Shown: piece by piece, positions 31,786 through 39,798 of the stretch | How positions within the stretch are numbered: position 1 is the first letter of the stretch | Layout: the number at the start of each line of letters is the position of its first letter | Source of the DNA: Mucilaginibacter inviolabilis | Lineage (GTDB): Bacteria > Bacteroidota > Bacteroidia > Sphingobacteriales > Sphingobacteriaceae | DNA: 64,000 nt | Assembly: GCF_011089895.1 (NCBI RefSeq) | Contig: NZ_JAANAT010000003.1 | Span: 186,001-250,000, forward strand | Direction of reading: 5' to 3' | The notes under the pieces: generated by a model | Told to the model about the DNA's origin: nothing | The model's database searches: none | The model's input: the letters and a program-made list of their open reading frames with translations, nothing else | Position numbers and translations under genes: made by a program

Positions 31786-33015
31786 TTAATCATCATTGGT
31801 ATCCCCGTTGCCGCTATAAGCACTTTTACGCACTATAGGCATGCCGGCGGCCTTAAACAGATCATCCAGTTTTAACAAGCTGCCATTGGCTAAATTAGTT
31901 AACAATACGATGGTGATATCGTTTTTCATGTCGCGCAAATAAATGTGCCTGAAGCCATGCCACCAGCCGGTGTGGTAAATTACCTCCTGCCCCGGCGCGG
32001 TGAATGTGCGCCAGCCATAACCATAGCTAAAGTGCCCGTGTACCATAGGGTTACGCGGCACATAAGCCGAATCGAGCGTGGCCTGTTTTAATAAACGACC
32101 GGCCCGTAAAGCACGGTCAAATAAAAACAGGTCGCCCACGGTGCTGTAAATGCCTTTATCACCTACGGGGCCATCCAGGAAGTTTTGTGCTACAGAATAC
32201 CGCCATTGCCCGCGATCGTGCCCTACTACATCAACCGGGATCTTATCATATACGGCTTTGGAATATACGTGAGTATGCACCATGCTGGCTGGGGCAAACA
32301 CATTCTGCTTCATGAAATCGGCATAGCTCATACCGCTTATCTTTTCAATAATGGCTCCCAGCACCATAAAGTTGGAGTTGTTGTATAAAAAACGTTTGTT
32401 GGGTACGTTGAACGGGCGTGGTTTATAGTCGGCTATCATTTTCATAGCCTCGGCATTGGTAAGGCCTTTCTTTTGGTTCAGGTGCTGGCTGCGGTATATA
32501 TCGTCAATAAAATATACATAGTTCATCATACCCGATCGGTGAGTAAGCAGCAGGCGTATGGTAACCCCATTGTATGGAAAGTCGGGAAAAAACTTTTTTA
32601 CATCATCGTCAAGGGTGAGTTTGCCACGTTCCATCAGCATTAAAATGGCGGTGGAGGTCATGGTTTTGGTAACCGATGCGAGTTCAAATTGAGAGCTTAA
32701 TTTCAGACTGTCGCGGTGCAGGTAATCGGCCCAGCCTATCGCGTTTTCGTATACTATCTTGCCCTTTTTGGCCACCAGCACATTGCCATTAAAGCCCCGG
32801 GTACGATGAAGTTCTTTCATCACCTCGTCAATCTTTTTATCGGCGTTTTTAGGGTTGTAGGCCAGCAGGGTGACAGTATCTAAGGGTTTGCTTTCGGCGG
32901 GACTTAAACTTTTATTTTTATCGTTGCTTTTTGACGAACAGGACGTTAATATCAGCAGGGCGGCAGTAAGGGGTAAAATGCTTTGGTACACTAATCTCAT
33001 AAATAAATTTCTCAA
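31786..33015 (-). CDS. Serine hydrolase, beta-lactamase/class C-like lipoprotein
   Basis: 409 residues. A lipoprotein signal (LPLTAALLILTSCSS, Cys near residue 26) puts it in the cell envelope. The catalytic SxxK motif is in ELASVTKTMTSTAI near residue 112, the YxN motif in LYNNSNFM near residue 205, and a third-box-like HTGWW motif near 337. It belongs to the large family that includes AmpC, D-aminopeptidases and esterases; actual substrates range widely, so resistance should not be assumed. Single gene, divergent from the TPR proteins. Confidence 0.88.
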   Translation of the reverse strand: MRNLFMRLVYQSILPLTAALLILTSCSSKSNDKNKSLSPAESKPLDTVTLLAYNPKNADKKIDEVMKELHRTRGFNGNVLVAKKGKIVYENAIGWADYLHRDSLKLSSQFELASVTKTMTSTAILMLMERGKLTLDDDVKKFFPDFPYNGVTIRLLLTHRSGMMNYVYFIDDIYRSQHLNQKKGLTNAEAMKMIADYKPRPFNVPNKRFLYNNSNFMVLGAIIEKISGMSYADFMKQNVFAPASMVHTHVYSKAVYDKIPVDVVGHDRGQWRYSVAQNFLDGPVGDKGIYSTVGDLFLFDRALRAGRLLKQATLDSAYVPRNPMVHGHFSYGYGWRTFTAPGQEVIYHTGWWHGFRHIYLRDMKNDITIVLLTNLANGSLLKLDDLFKAAGMPIVRKSAYSGNGDTNDD

Positions 33016-33108
33016 CTTAAACGAATGCGAAAATTAGAAATTATAACGCAGGTATGAATTAAAGTTTTTAATTTTTTCGTTTAGATAATACTCTTTGTAT
33101 GTTTAGCT

Positions 33109-34113
33109 ATGGATTTAGGTAAAAAACTCAAACTCATTATTTCCTTTTTGTTGTTTTCGATTGCTGCATATGCGCAAAATACGGATGTGAGCGCCTTGAT
33201 TAAGGAAGGAATTGAGCTTAACAATGCGCGTAATTTTGCGGGTGCTATCGAAAAATATAAACAAGCCCTAACCTCCGATCCGGAAAATGCCCAGGCCAAT
33301 TACCAGATAGCGTTTTCATTATTTTCATCGGGAAAGGGTGCGGATGGAATTCCGTATTTGGATAAAGTGGTTAAAACGAGTAACAATTTTACCGGACCTG
33401 CTTACGAGCTTTTAGGGAGTATTTATGATGCTGCCAAACAGCCCCAACAGGCCATTGATGCCTACAAAGCCGGAATAAAAATAAAGCCGGATTATCAACC
33501 TTTGTATTTTAACATCGGGCTGGCCTATTTCCGCGCAGCTAAATATGCTGATGCGGAATTGGCTGCCACTGAAGCAATCAAACTTGATCCAAAACATGCC
33601 AATAGCCAGCGTTTATATGCTTTGGTTTGTTTCCACCAAAACAAACGGGCTCCCGCCCTGCTGGCTCTTTGCAATTTTTTACTGCTGGAACCCGATGGGC
33701 CACGGTCTGCCGAGGCCTATACCAATATGCAAAGTATTTTAAAAGGAGGCGCATTAAAAATTGACGGCAAAACAGGCGTTGATAACATGGCTTTAAATAA
33801 AGCTATATCCATCGCGGCAGCCACTACCGATAACAGAAAATACGCGTCCCCTGCTGATTTGCTGGCTGCCCAGTTGAAGGCGATATTTACAGCCATAGGC
33901 CAATTATCAGAAAAACAAAGCAACAATGATTTTTTTCGGAATTATTATGCCGCATTCTTTTACAAACTGGCACAAACAGAACACATACCCGCTTTTGCCC
34001 GGCTGATGGACATGAGCGCTAATAAAGCTGCTGATACGCAATGGCTGCAACAGAATGAAGATAAACGCAAGTCATTGGAAGTGTGGGTGGCAGGAGCAGA
34101 AAGAAAATATTAA
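33109..34113 (+). CDS. Secreted TPR-repeat protein, first of a tandem pair
   Basis: 334 residues. Signal peptide about 1-22 (IISFLLFSIAAYAQ). At least four tetratricopeptide repeats follow at about 27-175: IKEGIELNNARNFAGAIEKY, ALTSDPENAQANYQIAFSLF, YELLGSIYDAAKQPQQAIDA and YFNIGLAYFRAAKYADAELA. The C-terminal half has no recognised domain. The next gene (34153) encodes a protein of the same layout and length with shared blocks (AIKLDPKHA, SSQR/NSQR, LLLEP), so the pair comes from a tandem duplication. TPR proteins act as docking scaffolds; partner unknown. Confidence 0.82.
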   Translation: MDLGKKLKLIISFLLFSIAAYAQNTDVSALIKEGIELNNARNFAGAIEKYKQALTSDPENAQANYQIAFSLFSSGKGADGIPYLDKVVKTSNNFTGPAYELLGSIYDAAKQPQQAIDAYKAGIKIKPDYQPLYFNIGLAYFRAAKYADAELAATEAIKLDPKHANSQRLYALVCFHQNKRAPALLALCNFLLLEPDGPRSAEAYTNMQSILKGGALKIDGKTGVDNMALNKAISIAAATTDNRKYASPADLLAAQLKAIFTAIGQLSEKQSNNDFFRNYYAAFFYKLAQTEHIPAFARLMDMSANKAADTQWLQQNEDKRKSLEVWVAGAERKY

Positions 34114-34152
34114 ATCACTTCCTTTTTCAATTTTCAGTATTTAAATTTAAAC

Positions 34153-35175
34153 ATGAAAACCTATCACAAAATTTCATTCTCCTTACTGCTTTCTGTTTTT
34201 TCATATGTTGCTTTTGCCCAGACTAAGGATGATGCCAAAACGCTGGTGAAACAAGGGGTAGCCCTGAACGATGCAGGAAAGTATGACGAGGCAATTGCTA
34301 AATATAACGAAGCAATAAAAGCCGATGCCAATTATTCAACCGCTTACTATGAAATGGGCTATACTTTGTTTAATACAGGAAAAGGTAAAAGCGCGCTGCC
34401 TTATTTAGAAAAAGTACTGAAACTCGATCCCAAATCGGGTGGCGCATATGATATGATGGGCAGTATTTATGACGACGATAAGCAGACGGATAAGGCCATA
34501 GAATATTTTCAACAGGGGATAAAGGTTGACCCTGGGTATCAGCGGCTGTATTACAACCTGGCCATTATGTATTACCGGCTGGGAAAATATCCCGAGTCGG
34601 AAGCCAACGCAGTTAGTGCCATTAAGCTTGATCCTAAACATGCCAGTAGTCAAAGAATATATGCCATGGCTACCTATAGTGAAGATAAACGGGGTATATC
34701 ACTCTTGGCCTGGAGCAGTTTTTTATTGCTGGAGCCGCAAACCAAGCGCTCGGCAGATGCATTAGGTTACATCAAATATCTGCTGAATTATGGTATTAAG
34801 CGCGATTCGAGTAAGAATGTGCAATTGAACCTTTCATCGGGTGCTTCTGAGGCGGGTAATATGGCATTATCCATCTCGGTACTGGCAGCAACGGTGGATA
34901 AAAAGGGCCTTACAGGTATTGATTCGCTTAAATTGGAACTAAAAAATGTTTATAGCGTAGCAGGGACCTTTAATACAAACAAGCAAGACGATTTTTATTC
35001 CCACTTTTATGCCGATTACTTCGCGAAGCTGGCATCAACCGATAATATGGATGCATTTATCCGTCTGATTAGTTTAACTGCTTACCGGGACGAGAACATA
35101 CAGTGGTTCAAGGACAATAATGCCAAATTATCTGCTTTAGAGGCTTGGGTTGGAAGCACCAAAAGGGGTTTTTGA
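34153..35175 (+). CDS. Secreted TPR-repeat protein, second of a tandem pair
   Basis: 340 residues, paralogue of the preceding gene with 39 bases between them. Signal peptide MKTYHKISFSLLLSVFSYVA, cleavage near AFAQ. Repeats at about 25-180: LVKQGVALNDAGKYDEAIAK, STAYYEMGYTLFNTGKGKSA, AYDMMGSIYDDDKQTDKAIE, YYNLAIMYYRLGKYPESEAN. As in the first copy, the last 140 residues form a separate unassigned domain (for example YSHFYADYFAKLASTDNMDA). The two probably have related or paired roles in the envelope. A small membrane protein gene starts 4 bases after its stop. Confidence 0.82.
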   Translation: MKTYHKISFSLLLSVFSYVAFAQTKDDAKTLVKQGVALNDAGKYDEAIAKYNEAIKADANYSTAYYEMGYTLFNTGKGKSALPYLEKVLKLDPKSGGAYDMMGSIYDDDKQTDKAIEYFQQGIKVDPGYQRLYYNLAIMYYRLGKYPESEANAVSAIKLDPKHASSQRIYAMATYSEDKRGISLLAWSSFLLLEPQTKRSADALGYIKYLLNYGIKRDSSKNVQLNLSSGASEAGNMALSISVLAATVDKKGLTGIDSLKLELKNVYSVAGTFNTNKQDDFYSHFYADYFAKLASTDNMDAFIRLISLTAYRDENIQWFKDNNAKLSALEAWVGSTKRGF

Positions 35176-35179
35176 ACCT

Positions 35180-35467
35180 ATGAAGATAACCGACCGGATG
35201 TTTACCATAACGATTATTATTTTGTCAGTACTCCTGTTGGTTTTTGGCTTTGGTTGGGTTAACAGTGATGTGAGCTATAAATATGAGATACAGGATACCC
35301 TTGTTGCCAGAAAAGCTTTAGATGAACACCAAAGAGATATCATACATGGTATTATCTTTTGTAAGATAGCAGCAGTAAGCAGCTTTGTTTTATTAATACT
35401 AACACTAGTTATACATGAGCTTGAGCCTACGTTTAAAGGTCGGGTCCAATACGTTAAGAAAAAGTAG
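35180..35467 (+). CDS. Small membrane protein of unknown function
   Basis: 95 residues from the ATG at 35180; an in-frame ATG at 35150 lies inside the upstream gene and is less likely. Two hydrophobic segments, about 8-27 (TITIIILSVLLLVFGFGW) and 63-80 (FCKIAAVSSFVLLILTLVIH), with a charged loop between them. No recognised family. It follows the second TPR gene by 4 bases, so it is in the same operon and could be the membrane partner of the TPR proteins (inference). Confidence 0.65.
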   Translation: MKITDRMFTITIIILSVLLLVFGFGWVNSDVSYKYEIQDTLVARKALDEHQRDIIHGIIFCKIAAVSSFVLLILTLVIHELEPTFKGRVQYVKKK

Positions 35468-35480
35468 TTCTTGATCTTTC

Positions 35481-35513
35481 AGACTTACGAAGTTTTTAAA
35501 ACTTCGTAAGTCT
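35481..35513. terminator. Perfect palindrome, probable terminator
   Basis: AGACTTACGAAGTTTT, one T, then AAAACTTCGTAAGTCT: 16 bp of perfect pairing, 13 bases after the stop of the small membrane protein gene. With its symmetrical form it would fold on either strand. Confidence 0.7.
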
Positions 35514-35583
35514 CCCTAAAGGAGCGTCTACCCTTGTATTAAAAAGATTACGCTTAGCCGTTCCCTTACTTCATATAAAACCA

Positions 35584-35591
35584 TAACTTTG
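35584..35591 (+). promoter_or_regulatory. fumC promoter -7 box
   Basis: TAACTTTG matches TAnnTTTG exactly, 24 bases before the fumC ATG. The -33 region (TTCC at the right distance) is weak. Confidence 0.5.
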
Positions 35592-35615
35592 CCCTGCTAA
35601 AATTTTAATACTACC

Positions 35616-37013
35616 ATGAGTTTCAGAACCGAACACGATACCATGGGCGAGGTACAGGTACCTGCCGATAAATACTGGGGAGCACAAACAGAGCGTTCAC
35701 GCAATAACTTTAAAATTGGTCCGGAGGCATCGATGCCTAAAGAGATCATTGATGCGTTTGCTTATCTGAAAAAAGCTGCTGCTTATACCAATACCGACCT
35801 AGGTGTACTGCCTGCCGAAAAACGCGACCTGATAGCACAGGTTTGTGATGAGATATTAACCGGCGCTTTGGCCAGTGAATTTCCGCTGGTGATATGGCAA
35901 ACCGGCTCGGGCACACAATCAAACATGAATGTGAACGAGGTGGTGGCTAATCGCGCGCACGTATTGCAAGGCAATAAACTGGGCGAAGGCAAAACTTTCA
36001 TCCACCCTAATGATGATGTGAATAAATCGCAATCATCAAACGATACCTACCCAACCGCTATGCACATCGCGGCATACAAAATACTGATCGATGTAACCAT
36101 CCCCGGTATTGAAAAACTGCGCGATACGCTGCAAGCTAAAGTAGAGGCGTTTAAAAACGTGGTAAAAATTGGTCGTACCCACCTGATGGATGCTACACCG
36201 CTGACACTGGGTCAGGAGTTTTCTGGTTATGTATCACAATTGAATCACGGCTTAAAAGCGCTGCGCAATACATTGGATCACCTGTCTGAATTGGCTTTGG
36301 GTGGTACCGCAGTAGGTACTGGCATCAACACCCCAAAAGGATATGATGTAAAAGTGGCCGAATACATTGCCAAATTTACCAACTTGCCATTTATCACTGC
36401 CGAAAATAAATTTGAAGCCCTTGCTGCTCATGACGCTATTGTGGAAAGCCATGGTGCGTTGAAACAGATCGCGGTATCCTTAATGAAAATAGCTAACGAT
36501 ATCCGGATGCTGGCTTCTGGTCCGCGTTCTGGTATTGGTGAGATTCACATCCCTGATAACGAGCCGGGATCGTCTATCATGCCGGGTAAGGTTAATCCAA
36601 CCCAAAACGAAGCGGTTACCATGGTGGCTGCCCAGGTAATGGGTAACGATGTGGCTATCTCCATCGGCGGATCAAACGGACATTACGAACTGAATGTATT
36701 TAAACCGGTAATGGCAGCCAACTTTTTGCAGTCGGCCCGTTTAATTGGCGATGCTTGCGTTTCTTTTAACGATCATTGTGCGGTAGGTATCGAACCTAAC
36801 TACGAAGGCATCAAAAAACACCTGGAAAATTCACTGATGCTGGTTACCGCGCTTAACCCGCACATCGGTTACGAAAATGCGGCCAAAATTGCCAAGACAG
36901 CCCTGAAAGAAGGTACATCACTACGTGAAGCCGCCATAGGCCTGGGTTTGTTAACCAACGAGCAGTTTGACCAATGGGTACGCCCCGAAGATATGATAGG
37001 TTCTTTAAAATAA
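35616..37013 (+). CDS. fumC: Fumarate hydratase class II
   Basis: Interconverts fumarate and malate in the TCA cycle without an iron-sulfur cluster. 465 residues, the normal length of the class II homotetramer. Landmarks: [14 protein letters not shown] near residue 98, [20 protein letters not shown] near 128, [20 protein letters not shown] near 185, and the superfamily signature [15 protein letters not shown] near 318. It may be confused with aspartase, but HPNDDVN and the [11 protein letters not shown] context fit fumarase. Works with sdhCAB found earlier in the window. Single gene. Confidence 0.95.
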   Translation: MSFRTEHDTMGEVQVPADKYWGAQTERSRNNFKIGPEASMPKEIIDAFAYLKKAAAYTNTDLGVLPAEKRDLIAQVCDEILTGALASEFPLVIWQTGSGTQSNMNVNEVVANRAHVLQGNKLGEGKTFIHPNDDVNKSQSSNDTYPTAMHIAAYKILIDVTIPGIEKLRDTLQAKVEAFKNVVKIGRTHLMDATPLTLGQEFSGYVSQLNHGLKALRNTLDHLSELALGGTAVGTGINTPKGYDVKVAEYIAKFTNLPFITAENKFEALAAHDAIVESHGALKQIAVSLMKIANDIRMLASGPRSGIGEIHIPDNEPGSSIMPGKVNPTQNEAVTMVAAQVMGNDVAISIGGSNGHYELNVFKPVMAANFLQSARLIGDACVSFNDHCAVGIEPNYEGIKKHLENSLMLVTALNPHIGYENAAKIAKTALKEGTSLREAAIGLGLLTNEQFDQWVRPEDMIGSLK

Positions 37014-37060
37014 AGAGCCTCACCCCCAACCCCTCTCCTGAAGGAGAGGGGCTTTTAGTT
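37014..37060. repeat. CACCCCCAACCCCTCTCC repeat, terminator-like
   Basis: After the fumC stop: CTCACCCCCAACCCCTCTCC, TGAAG, GGAGAGGGGCTTTTAGTTT. CCCCTCTCC pairs with GGAGAGGGG and a T-rich tail follows, so it can work as a terminator. Confidence 0.7.
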
Positions 37061-37078
37061 TATAGCGAATAGTATTTT

Positions 37079-37618
37079 ATGTCAAAGCCCTTTAGCTTTA
37101 ATTTTTTATCTCTCCTTAAAAAAGGAGCTTTTGCCTTTTACCTTTTACCTTTCGCCCTTTTTATAAGCTCCTGTACCATGAATCCGGATAAGCAAAAGCC
37201 CGGCGAAAAGTATGTGCAAGGCGAATGGCGGCAGGACTCCGTACCGGCGCAAAAGCGACTGGTTTCCTACTCGCTTTATGATCTTAAATTCAGCTGCGAT
37301 TCTTTCTTCGTGAAGATCAGCTCCTATAGCAAAGTAAACTATGGTGCCGATAGCTGTATGGCTAGTGGTCACTGGGCCGAATACATCAAAGGAACCTACA
37401 CCCAAAGGCAGGACACCCTGCACCTAAAAGGTGAATTTTGTAATGCCGATGGCAGTTATAAAGATGAGAAAGGTTGTTTCCGCTCCGGCGATTATGAAGA
37501 ATACTTTAAGGTTAAACAAAAAACCGACTCACTTATCCAATTTGCCAGCACATCCAACGTTATACCCATCAACGCCCATTTAATTAAACGAACAAGTTGC
37601 ACACCAAAACCATTGTAA
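37079..37618 (+). CDS. Putative lipoprotein with a repeat-derived signal peptide
   Basis: 179 residues. Signal peptide with Cys at about residue 32 (LLPFALFISSCTMNP), so an outer-membrane lipoprotein is likely. Bases 37129-37161, which encode AFAFYLLPFAL, consist of the words CCTTTTACC and CCTTTCGCC, the same words as the inverted repeat at 38420-38511. The signal peptide appears to have been made from an intergenic repeat. The mature domain, with many aromatic residues and six Cys (for example KFSCDSFF, YGADSCMASGHW), is not recognised. Its end overlaps the in-frame upstream extension of the nuclease gene. Confidence 0.7.
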   Translation: MSKPFSFNFLSLLKKGAFAFYLLPFALFISSCTMNPDKQKPGEKYVQGEWRQDSVPAQKRLVSYSLYDLKFSCDSFFVKISSYSKVNYGADSCMASGHWAEYIKGTYTQRQDTLHLKGEFCNADGSYKDEKGCFRSGDYEEYFKVKQKTDSLIQFASTSNVIPINAHLIKRTSCTPKPL

Positions 37619-37620
37619 CA

Positions 37621-38415
37621 ATGAAAATCCAATTTTTCAAAAAGATCATTCTGCTTATTGCCGTATTTTATATCCCATTACAAAGTATGGCCTGGGGACC
37701 TACCGGTCACCGTGTTTGCGGACAAATAGCTGATAGTTATTTAACGCCTAAAGCGCGCAAGGCTATACAAGGAATTTTAGGCTACGAGTCAATCGCCATT
37801 GGCAGTAACTGGGCCGATTTTATTAAATCAGATCCGGCCTACAATTACCTTTACACCTGGCATTTTATCGATCTGGATAAGGCCTTTACCTATCCCGAGC
37901 TACAGGCTTATTTAAAAGCAGATACCGCTGTTGATGCCTATACCAAAATGAATTTTTTGATAGCGGAACTAAAGAAGCCAAGCTTAAGCAAGGCCAATAA
38001 ACTGGTTTACCTGCATATGCTGATCCATATTGTAGAGGACGTACATCAGCCGCTGCACACCGGTCATACCGGTGATAAAGGAGGCAATGATGTTAAAGTG
38101 CAGTGGTTTGGTAAAGAAAGCAACCTGCACTCGGTTTGGGATAGCGGCCTGATTGATTTTCAGCAACTGAGCTATACCGAATATGCGGCTATGATTAATC
38201 ATACTACGGCAACCGAGCGTGCCAAATTGCAAAGTGACCCCATAAGCGAATGGTTGTTTGAGAGTAATCAGCTGGCCGAAAAACTATATGCTGATACTAA
38301 AACAGGAGACAGCCTGAGCTATAAATACAACTTTAAATATATCGATATACTGAATCATCAAATGCTGAAAGCAGGCGTACGTCTTGCAGGCATATTGAAT
38401 AAGATATTTGGATAG
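37621..38415 (+). CDS. S1/P1 nuclease family protein
   Basis: 264 residues from the ATG at 37621, two bases after the stop of the lipoprotein gene; the frame is open 8 codons upstream, but that would overlap the previous gene. Signal peptide about 1-24, cleaved so that the mature enzyme begins WGPTGHRV; Trp1 and His are zinc ligands in this family. Other ligands are NWADFIK near residue 62, LHMLIHIVEDVHQPLH near 130, GDKGGNDVKVQW near 157 and NLHSVWDSGLI near 178. It degrades single-stranded nucleic acids outside the cytoplasm, for nutrient scavenging. Confidence 0.92.
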   Translation: MKIQFFKKIILLIAVFYIPLQSMAWGPTGHRVCGQIADSYLTPKARKAIQGILGYESIAIGSNWADFIKSDPAYNYLYTWHFIDLDKAFTYPELQAYLKADTAVDAYTKMNFLIAELKKPSLSKANKLVYLHMLIHIVEDVHQPLHTGHTGDKGGNDVKVQWFGKESNLHSVWDSGLIDFQQLSYTEYAAMINHTTATERAKLQSDPISEWLFESNQLAEKLYADTKTGDSLSYKYNFKYIDILNHQMLKAGVRLAGILNKIFG

Positions 38416-38419
38416 TTTT

Positions 38420-38511
38420 TTTGAGGTGAAGGGTTAAGGGCGAAAGGTAAAAGGCTTTTAAAAGTCAGACAAAACCTTTCACCTTTAACCTTTCGCCTTT
38501 TACCTCTTCTC
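38420..38511. repeat. Word-array inverted repeat (GGTAAAAGGCGAAAGG family)
   Basis: Left words GGTGAA, GGTTAA, GGCGAA, GGTAAA; right words TTTCACC, TTTAACC, TTTCGCC, TTTTACC. The right words are the complements of the left ones in the same order, not the mirrored order of a simple hairpin. It spans from just after the nuclease stop to just before the phosphatase start. Confidence 0.75.
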
Positions 38512-38521
38512 ACTTTAAAAA

Positions 38522-38965
38522 ATGAAAATACTAATGGTTTGCTTGGGCAATATATGCCGGTCGCCGCTGGCGGAAGGGATCATGCAGCACCTGAGTGATG
38601 AGCAGGGTTTAAACTGGACGGTCGATTCGGCCGGTACCGGTAACTGGCATGTAGGCGAAGGGCCTGACAAGCGTTCTGTCCGTGCCGCGCGTAATCATGG
38701 TGTCGACATCAGCAAGCAGGTTTGTCGCCAGTTTAAAGCAAAAGATTTTGAGCGTTTCGACCACATTTTTGTGATGGATAAAAACAACCTGAACGATGTG
38801 CTGAACCTTGCCCGCAACGATGAGGAAGCTCGAAAGGTAAAACTGTTACTAGGCGATAAAATAGTGCCCGATCCTTATTATGATGATACCCAGTTTGAAC
38901 CAGTTTTTGAACTGATTGAAGGTGGTTGCAAGGATATTATTAAAGAGCTGAGGGATATAAGCTAA
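38522..38965 (+). CDS. Low-molecular-weight protein-tyrosine phosphatase
   Basis: 147 residues. The P-loop VCLGNICRSPLAEG starts at residue 6 (nucleophile Cys7, Arg13), and the general-acid Asp lies in VPDPYYDD near residue 120. Both are in the right place, so the enzyme should be active on phosphotyrosine or small aryl phosphates. No tyrosine kinase or capsule gene lies beside it. The upstream gap is a word-array repeat. Confidence 0.94.
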   Translation: MKILMVCLGNICRSPLAEGIMQHLSDEQGLNWTVDSAGTGNWHVGEGPDKRSVRAARNHGVDISKQVCRQFKAKDFERFDHIFVMDKNNLNDVLNLARNDEEARKVKLLLGDKIVPDPYYDDTQFEPVFELIEGGCKDIIKELRDIS

Positions 38966-38973
38966 AATACATG

Positions 38974-39063
38974 CGTCATTGCGAGGTACGAAGCAATCTC
39001 TATACTGTACAGAGCGAAATGGTACATTATCTTAATCTTCCTGTGTAGAGATTGGCAATGATG
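38974..39063. repeat. R2 dispersed palindrome, copy 3 (degenerate)
   Basis: CGTCATTGCGAGGTACGAAG plus CAATCTC at the left; GAGATTGGCAATGATG at the right. Arms are shortened and mutated compared with the other copies. Confidence 0.5.
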
Positions 39064-39082
39064 TGATGGTGAAAATAGCAGG

Positions 39083-39592
39083 CTAAAAAGCACTTTTACT
39101 TACCTTAAAAAACGGAAGATCATCCCCATGCCAAAAAGCACGGCCGTGCGGCTGAAAACCAGCTTTTGATAAAACCTTTTGGGAAGCTCTGTTTTCTGGA
39201 TGCGTAACGGCACAAATTTCTTTAAGCCCAATTTCATTTAATCCGTACCATACCAATGCCTGAGCAAGCTCTGTAGCAATACCCGAACCCCAGTATTTAA
39301 GGTGCAGGCGATAACCCAGTTCAATGCTGTTACGGTCAAATTCGCTGTAGTCTAATATGCAAACACCTATAAAATCATTATCAGCAAGATTAAAAATGCC
39401 CCAGCGGCCCATGCCTGTTTTCTTTTGATAATCTTTCAATGTATCCTTAAAAACTTTTTTGCTTTCCTGCGCGGTGCGTTTTTTTACGTAGCGGGTTAAT
39501 CGCGCATCGGCATCCAGATCGAGTAAAAGGGTTTCGTCCTCAGGTATAAATTCACGTATCAGCAAGCGCGGCGTTTGGGTAATAATGTTCAT
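39083..39592 (-). CDS. GNAT family N-acetyltransferase (RimJ/RimL-like)
   Basis: 169 residues from the ATG at 39592 (MNIITQTPRLLIREFIPEDE); the frame is open 17 codons upstream but that N-terminus looks less natural. The opening TPRLLIREF, the central ELGYRLHLKYWGSGIATELAQ with the acetyl-CoA loop (WGSGIA), and the end VLSKAGFQPHGRAFWHGDD are characteristic of the RimJ/RimL acetyltransferase subgroup. The substrate, protein N-terminus or small molecule, is unknown. Single gene, divergent from hisS. Confidence 0.88.
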   Translation of the reverse strand: MNIITQTPRLLIREFIPEDETLLLDLDADARLTRYVKKRTAQESKKVFKDTLKDYQKKTGMGRWGIFNLADNDFIGVCILDYSEFDRNSIELGYRLHLKYWGSGIATELAQALVWYGLNEIGLKEICAVTHPENRASQKVLSKAGFQPHGRAFWHGDDLPFFKVSKSAF

Positions 39593-39671
39593 GGTTCTCA
39601 AAAATATATTTTTCTGCAAACGCTTGGGTAAAAAGAGTGTCATATAAGTTAATACGGGGCTCTTAGAACTA

Positions 39672-39760
39672 TGTCATCCTGAACCTGTTTCAGGATGACA
39701 TAAGATGAGTCGCTCGCATAAAGCCTGTATGTGGGATGCTGAAACAAGTTCAGCATGACG
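39672..39760. repeat. R1 dispersed palindrome, copy 5
   Basis: TGTCATCCTGAACCTGTTTC pairs at short range with CAGGATGACA, and the right end is GAAACAAGTTCAGCATGACG, so the left half alone forms a complete small hairpin inside the larger one. Confidence 0.7.
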
Positions 39761-39765
39761 GAATG

Positions 39766-39794
39766 TTCGTATAATTTGCTTTTTTGTACATTTG
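39766..39794 (+). promoter_or_regulatory. hisS promoter, apparently leaderless
   Basis: TTCG at 39766-39769, 17 bases, then TACATTTG (39787-39794), a full -7 match. Only 4 bases separate it from the hisS ATG at 39799, so transcription would begin at or next to the start codon. Confidence 0.5.
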
Positions 39795-39798
39795 CCGC

